The position numbers and the translations under genes were made by a program. Source: Prunus persica (taxonomy: Eukaryota; Streptophyta; Magnoliopsida; Rosales; Rosaceae). From it: a DNA stretch of 64,000 bases. Below the pieces are notes generated by a model. It did no database searches, was not told where the DNA came from, and saw only the letters and a program-made list of their open reading frames with translations. The stretch is taken from NCBI RefSeq assembly GCF_000346465.2, contig NC_034010.1, positions 2,674,926 through 2,738,925 of the forward strand, in the 5' to 3' direction. This document shows positions 59,611-64,000 of the stretch, in pieces (positions within the stretch are counted from its first letter, which is position 1; every line of letters begins with the position of its first letter).

Positions 59611-60260
59611 TGCCCATAAGCAGCGTCCTTCGGGAGACGCAGGGTACGCCAGGAATTTCCTAAGGGAGATATCCAGGTTCCTATCCGTCTCCTAAGGGAG
59701 GCAAGATGGTCACGCATTTGCCCATAAGCAGCGTCCTTCGGGAGACGCAGGATACGCCAGGAATTTCCTAAGGGAGATATCCAGGTTCCTATCCGTTTCC
59801 TAAGGGAGGCAGGATAGTCACACAGTTGCCCATAAGGAGCGTCCTAAGGGAGACGCATGGCGACGACTAAAAGCGTCCGTTTGGAGACGCAGCCCGCTAA
59901 AAAAGCGTCCTAAGGGAGACGCAAGGTGCGCCAGGAGTTTCTTAAAAGGGGGTCCCATGTTTCCTGCGGGAAATATCCAGGTTCCTATCCGTTTCCTAAG
60001 GGAGGCAGGATAGTCACACAGTTGCCCATAAGGAGCGTCCTAAGGGAGACGCAGGGCGACGACTAAAAGCGTCCGTTTGGAGACGCAGCCCTCTAAAAAA
60101 GTGTCCTAAGGGAGACGCAGGGTGCGCCAGGAGTTTCTTAAAAGGGGGTCGCCATGCTTCCTGCGGGAAATATCCAGGTTCCTATTCGTTTCCTAAGGGA
60201 GACAGGATAATCATGTAGTTGCTCATAAGTAGCGTCCTACGGGAGACGCAAGGAGACGAC
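59611..60260. repeat. Tandem block A, units of 108 then about 197 bp, hairpin-rich
   Basis: Unit starts TGCCCATAAG at 59611, 59719, 59827, 60023 and (TGCTCATAAG) 60220 give spacings of 108, 108, 196 and 197. Each unit has one to three copies of GCGTCC-(4)-GGAGACGC-type inverted repeats, nine in all, plus several CC-TAAG-GG palindromes. Tandem repeats in the 3' untranslated zone are known in Tat-lineage elements and can seed satellites. No protein is encoded. Confidence 0.85.
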
Positions 60261-60265
60261 CAAGG

Positions 60266-60655
60266 CATCCTACGGGATGTGCAGAATACACCCGGAGTCT
60301 CTCAAGGGGGACCCTGGTGCTTGCCAACTTCCTAAAGGGAATCATCCTACGGGATGTGCAGAACACACCCGGAGTCTCTCAAGGGGGACCCTGGTGCTTG
60401 CCAACTTCCTAAGGGGAGTCATCTTAGGGGATGTGCAGAACACACCCGGAGTCTCTCAAGGGGGACCCTGGTACTCGCCAACTTTCTAAGGGAAATCATC
60501 CTAGAGATGTGCAGAACACACCCGGAGTCTCTCAAGGGGGACCCTGGTGCTCGCCAACTTCTTAAGGGGAATCATCCTACGGATATGCAGTGCATGTCCG
60601 GAGTCCTTCAAAAGGGACCCTGGTACTCACAAATCTCCAAAGGAGGACGTGCAAT
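60266..60655. repeat. Tandem block B, five units of about 77 bp, hairpin-rich
   Basis: Unit starts CATCCTACGGGATG or variants occur at 60266, 60343, 60420, 60497 and 60573 (spacings 77, 77, 77, 76). Units share ATGTGCAGAA, ACACCCGGAGTCTCTCAAGG, GGACCCTGGT and GCCAACTT. Because 77 is not a multiple of three, the repeated peptide shifts frame; the open frames here are by-products of the repeat. Confidence 0.88.
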
Positions 60656-61004
60656 CAACACATAGGTTGGTTACTCATGCAGTTCACAAGTCAAATATGC
60701 AAGTTGAAGTTGGAAAATGTAACTGAAATTTCCATAACAAACAGACCAACCGGCCAAGTTTAACAAAAAGAAGATGGTCAAATAAAGACCAATTATTCTA
60801 AACAAAAAAGCAAACTACAAAAGCTGAAAAGAAACAAAAAAGAGTCTTCGTCTACTTGGAGACACCAGCAGAAGACTTTTAAGCAGCGGCCTCTTCGGCA
60901 TCCACTTGGCTAGCTACGTCGTCAGCAACTCCATCTGCCTGAACCGTGACATCTGCCACCATCTCGTCTACTGCGTCTACCTCTGCTTCATCCTCTCCGG
61001 TTAC
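60656..61004. other. Spacer and 3' UTR of the antisense gene
   Basis: Between the tandem repeats and the stop of the minus-strand gene. Contains minus-strand low-complexity Asp/Glu/Ala/Val-like reading immediately after the stop (60890-61000), perhaps an older C-terminal extension. Nothing else identified. Confidence 0.4.
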
Positions 61005-63072
61005 CTACTCTTCAAATCCCCCTTCCATAGGGGGTGAGTCGGGGCAAAGCATCTCGATGTCTACATCGTCAATCGCATACAAGGAATCAGTCCCATTTGC
61101 GCAATGCAGGTAGCCCAACTTGTACGCATCTATGGTGGCTTCAGACTTGGATTCTTTGGCAGACTTATGATAGGCATGAAACCTAGCCAGGAGTTTGTCA
61201 TAGCTAAGGGAGATGTCCGCATTCTTACGCTCAAGACGAAAGAAGGCATCTTTTCGACTAGCCAAATCAGCAGCGGAAAAGTTGAGCTCGGAATCCTTCT
61301 CGGTAAGGGAGTTTTTCAGCCCAGATATCATCGCCCTTAAATCAGACGTCTTCTTCTCATAGCGGGTCTGCTCGGCGGAAAGCTGGCTGGCCAATTCAGC
61401 ATTCTTCTTCTCCAACCCGCTGAGCTGGGCAGAAGAGGGGGCAACAGCAGATGAGTTTCGAATAGTCTCAGCAACAAAAATCAGTCCCTTTTGAATCAGA
61501 TGGAATGACGTTTCCCTTTGTTTTTCCAAGGAAAGACACGAGAAAGTGCCAAGATCGCCAGCCTGACGGATGTGATCGACCAACTCAGCACAGGACGACG
61601 GATTTGATAGGAAGTTCGTCTTGAGCAGATCAGATACGCATACATCCCCTACAGAGCTAGGCTTGTTCACCTTAGGACCAACTGCCGACGTGGAGGAAGA
61701 ACCCTTAACCCGGGCAGATGACTCTCTCATCTTCTTAGCCTCCGCTAACTTCATCTCCAAAGGAGTCAATAATGCTGGATCATGAGCAGACCTCCCGTTT
61801 CGATCTCCATCTTTTGACCGATGCAGATGACTTGAACTTCTAGGAGGAATGTCTGCGTCTCTTTGACGCTCGACAGAACTAGGTCGGGCACGAGCCGTTT
61901 CACGAAACATATCATGGTTGTCGAGCGTGTCAGCAGGAGACTCGGGTGGAACACCCCGAATACCGCGCATACCACCAACCTTCGTGCTATCTGCACCCAC
62001 AAGATGCTTGACCCTGGTAGATGATGAGGGAGCAGACCCCACTTGAGGCTTCTCAGCAGAAGGAAGCCTTGGTTTCTTCCTCGATGGAGACCCATCCTTC
62101 GCATGCGAAGAAGTAGCTTCACCTCTTGAAGATTTGGCAGCAACTTTTCTCTTTGAGAGAGATTCAGCAGAACATTCTTCCTGTCCGCCAAGCAGATCAT
62201 CAGGGTCAGGGCTGTTCTGCTTCCACCTTTCGACGTCCTCGACAGGGGGCAAGCCACCGTCTTCCTCCCGGTACTCACTCAACAGCCAGCGCCACTCGCG
62301 AAACCTTAGAGGGATGTTCAAAGCACGACGGACCTTAGCCATGTCCGGCCTAAGCTCCAATTGCTTGCTAATGTCACTCACTGCAAGCAGAAGACAGAAG
62401 TTAGTTAGCCACACTTCAAGAAATTCAAATGAAAGGAGCGCATCAAAAATTGCAAAGAGACATACCATCGCAATAGGTGATGGGAACAAGTGGGCCATCA
62501 CCAACGTCGCCTTCCCACCGTCCGCTGACCTCCAACACGTCGTCATGCCAAGCGTGATCCCCTTGACTAAGACTGTTAAACAGCTTGGCCTTGTAGACGC
62601 GAACTTGGGCATACTGCTCGAAGTGCCTCACTTTGAAGAAATAAAAGAACTCTCGCACCGTCAGCTCCAACATGAAGAAACGACTCAGATTCTTGAAGCA
62701 CATGATCGCCCGGTAAGAATTTGGAGTACACTGGCTCGGAGCACACCCCATGGCGCAGAACACCTCCTTGAAAAGCTTTGACAACGGGAATTTGAAGCCC
62801 AAGGAGAAGTAAAAAGGACGGAAGGTGATGATCCTAGCATCAAGATCATTCGCATCCACCAAAGGCTCGTTGTCCTTCCGAGACTTCAATAGCTTAACCC
62901 GCACGTCATCTGGAATGGCAGACGCATAAGCAGCTCGCCACTTTTGGAATTGAGCATCAGTCGTGACGCGATGCAAGTTGGCCACAAACTTCTTGCTATG
63001 CACTATGGAGCCTCCCCATAAATACAAAGGGACTTGAGAACTTGGAGTCTTGCTACCATCTCCGGAAGACAT
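61005..63072 (-). CDS. Antisense gene of the Tat/Retand element, two coding exons (660 aa)
   Basis: Exon 1 62466-63072 and exon 2 61005-62380 join at GATG|GTATGT and TTGCAG|TGAG in frame, giving 660 aa. The N-terminal half (LYLWGGSIVHSKKF, ITFRPFYFSLGFKFPLSKLF, LTVREFFYFFKVRHF) matches the plant family described as putative gypsy-type transposon protein (Transposase_28 group, from memory). The middle is Ser-, Arg- and Lys-rich and looks disordered with basic patches. The C-terminal third is a coiled coil (LEKKNAELASQLSAEQ onward) ending in an acidic tail. ATG at 63072 (MSSGDGSKTPSS) follows a plausible leader-intron acceptor. Unlike the + strand pol, this frame has no stops or frameshifts that I can see. 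The protein's job in Tat elements is unknown; regulation, RNA handling or movement are all guesses. Confidence 0.82.
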
Positions 63073-63089
63073 GGTTGATCAACAAGTAG

Positions 63090-63761
63090 CTGCAAAAAGA
63101 AAAAAAAAATTCTACATGTTAGAATGCAAAAAAAAAAGAAAAAAGACAGCAGCAGCAACAAAACAAAAAATTTTAAGCTGCTTGGATCAGCCCAGGGAAT
63201 CGGCCCAGCAGCACACAGCCCAGCAGGAGTCGTCCAACTCGCATCTCAGCCCAGCACGAATCAGGAGGCCCATCGACTTCATCTAGCGGCGGCCCACCTC
63301 GCTCCAACCCAGCGCTCTTCTTCCGCCTGGCCCGCCCGCTCCGCACGCGCAGCCCGCGCCCAGCGCGAAGGCCCAGCTCAAGCCCACCTCGCTCCAGCCC
63401 AGCTCCACTTCTCCCAGCGCTAGCCCAGCACGCATTCAGCTCCAATGCAAGGCCTCATGCCACCTGGTTCAAGCTCCTGGCCCAGCTCCTCCAAACCTCC
63501 AGCTCGAGCCCAAGAGTGTAGCCACAATCCATGCAAGGCCAGCCCTTGCGCACCTGTTCTACCCTTGCGCACCAAGCTCGCCAGCAGCAGGCACGCCTCT
63601 AAGTTGAACCCAAGCTTGCACCTCTTGCTGCCATCTTGGCTCACCAGTGCACACCAACCTGCTGACCTCCCATTCAGCTCCCCACATCGACTAGAAGGCA
63701 TGATCCAAGCTGCCAAAAATCGGAACAAAGACAAAAAAATATATGACCCAAGTCTAATTAC
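63090..63761 (-). other. Probable leader intron of the antisense gene, with a TGGGCY cluster
   Basis: On the minus strand, donor CCAAG|GTAATTAG ends the leader exon at 63762, and the acceptor TTTTTGCAG is followed at 63089 by CTACTTGTTG and the ATG at 63072. The interval 63185-63515 is strongly C-rich on + and contains twelve RGCCCA words (TGGGCY on the gene's strand). Confidence 0.55.
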
Positions 63762-63895
63762 CTTGGGTGTGCGGTGGAGACAAGAACTCAAGAACAACGG
63801 AAAAAATTCTCCAAAAGCTTACTCTCTCTCACTAATGAAATCGGAATGGATTTTGGATGTGAAAAATAAATTGGAGGAGCCCTACATTTATAAGG
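63762..63895 (-). promoter_or_regulatory. TATA box and leader exon for the antisense gene
   Basis: CCTTATAAATG on the minus strand (about 63884-63894) would set a start near 63855-63865. The leader then has AGTGAGAGAGAGTAAGC and runs to the splice donor at 63762. TATA, GA-rich leader and leader intron together look like an ordinary plant polymerase II promoter, placed just inside the expected 3' LTR. Confidence 0.5.
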
Positions 63896-64000
63896 ATAAA
63901 AATTCCTTGACCTACAAGGAATCGCAAATTCTTTCCAACCTAGGAGTTCATAAAATTAGCAAGTCAAACACCTCCTCTACGCAGGAGCCCAAGTCCACAA

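Larger units (their letters stand above)
52733..64000 (+). mobile_element. Ty3/gypsy retrotransposon, Tat/Retand type, 3' LTR outside the window
   Basis: Order seen: 5' LTR, PBS, gag-protease, RT-RNase H, an extra archaeal-type RNase H, integrase, a 1-kb tandem-repeat region, and an oppositely oriented gene before the expected 3' LTR. The second RNase H between RT/RH and integrase and the antisense frame after pol are diagnostic of the Tat lineage (Retand, Grande, RIRE2 and relatives). The + strand pol has two nonsense codons and one frameshift after gag-pro's own in-frame stop, so it is not autonomous. No LTR start like TGTGGGAAC is seen before the window ends, so at least the 3' LTR is cut off. 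Confidence 0.9.

Noticed and set aside
60277..60665. Open frames of 70-103 codons with repeated MCR.HPESLKGDPGA peptides
   Set aside because: They arise from the 77-bp tandem repeat, shift frame at each unit, and lack any start context or homology that I recognise.
63050..63800. Several 78-125 codon frames on both strands at the right edge
   Set aside because: The C-rich island lacks stops by composition; the better reading is a leader intron of the antisense gene.
1..64000. CRISPR arrays, bacterial operons, rRNA genes
   Set aside because: The sequence is plant nuclear DNA. Repeats present are tandem or dispersed transposon-derived units, not spaced direct repeats, and no rRNA-like stretch was seen. 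I found no convincing complete tRNA gene either; the A/B-box pairs belong to SINEs.

Overview
The window is plant nuclear DNA, almost certainly from a eudicot. The supported genes have short plant-type GT-AG introns, the intergenic DNA is AT-rich, and the repeats (Tat-lineage Ty3/gypsy, Ty1/copia, SINEs, hAT/Mutator/Tourist-like MITEs, a LINE ORF1 remnant) are typical of a mid-sized dicot genome. The overall feel is that of Rosaceae, but nothing here proves the family.

Layout. 1-9.9 kb is intergenic: a Mutator-like MITE, two SINEs, an internally deleted hAT element that keeps both ends of its transposase, and a possible Helitron terminus. 9.94-14.1 kb is a + strand gene for a CCCH zinc finger/RRM protein (8 coding exons, spliced leader with uORFs, 3' UTR intron). 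14-27 kb is intergenic, with several MITEs, a broken LINE ORF1 and an LTR-like block. 27.06-33.27 kb is a + strand P2B-type autoinhibited Ca2+-ATPase of the ACA4/ACA11 type (7 exons, 1036 aa). 33.3-41.8 kb is a scrambled interval: a SINE split by a MITE, a broken copy of the splicing factor gene MFAP1, and inside that copy a Ty1/copia element with an uninterrupted 1351-aa polyprotein but only one LTR. 41.95-43.43 kb (- strand) is a trihelix/NAM-associated-type gene with an 11-copy 17-aa repeat. 44.2-46.73 kb (- strand) encodes a small 166-aa conserved plant protein. 47.76-51.37 kb (- strand) is cytosolic NAD-dependent glycerol-3-phosphate dehydrogenase (5 exons, 465 aa). From 52.73 kb to the right edge lies one large Tat/Retand-type Ty3/gypsy element, cut off before its 3' LTR.

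The host genes are unrelated housekeeping or signalling genes (RNA binding, Ca2+ export, glycerolipid/redox metabolism) and do not form a functional cluster. The most unusual structures belong to the mobile elements. (1) The Tat element has a convergent layout: a decayed gag-pol on +, a spliced antisense gene on - with its own plausible TATA box and leader intron, and between them about 1 kb of tandem repeats that are largely arrays of short hairpins whose stems change in a compensated way. (2) The copia element starts exactly at its primer-binding site, as expected for a cDNA that never completed plus-strand transfer. Exon boundaries were read by eye from splice consensus and protein continuity; no alignment, search or expression data were available.
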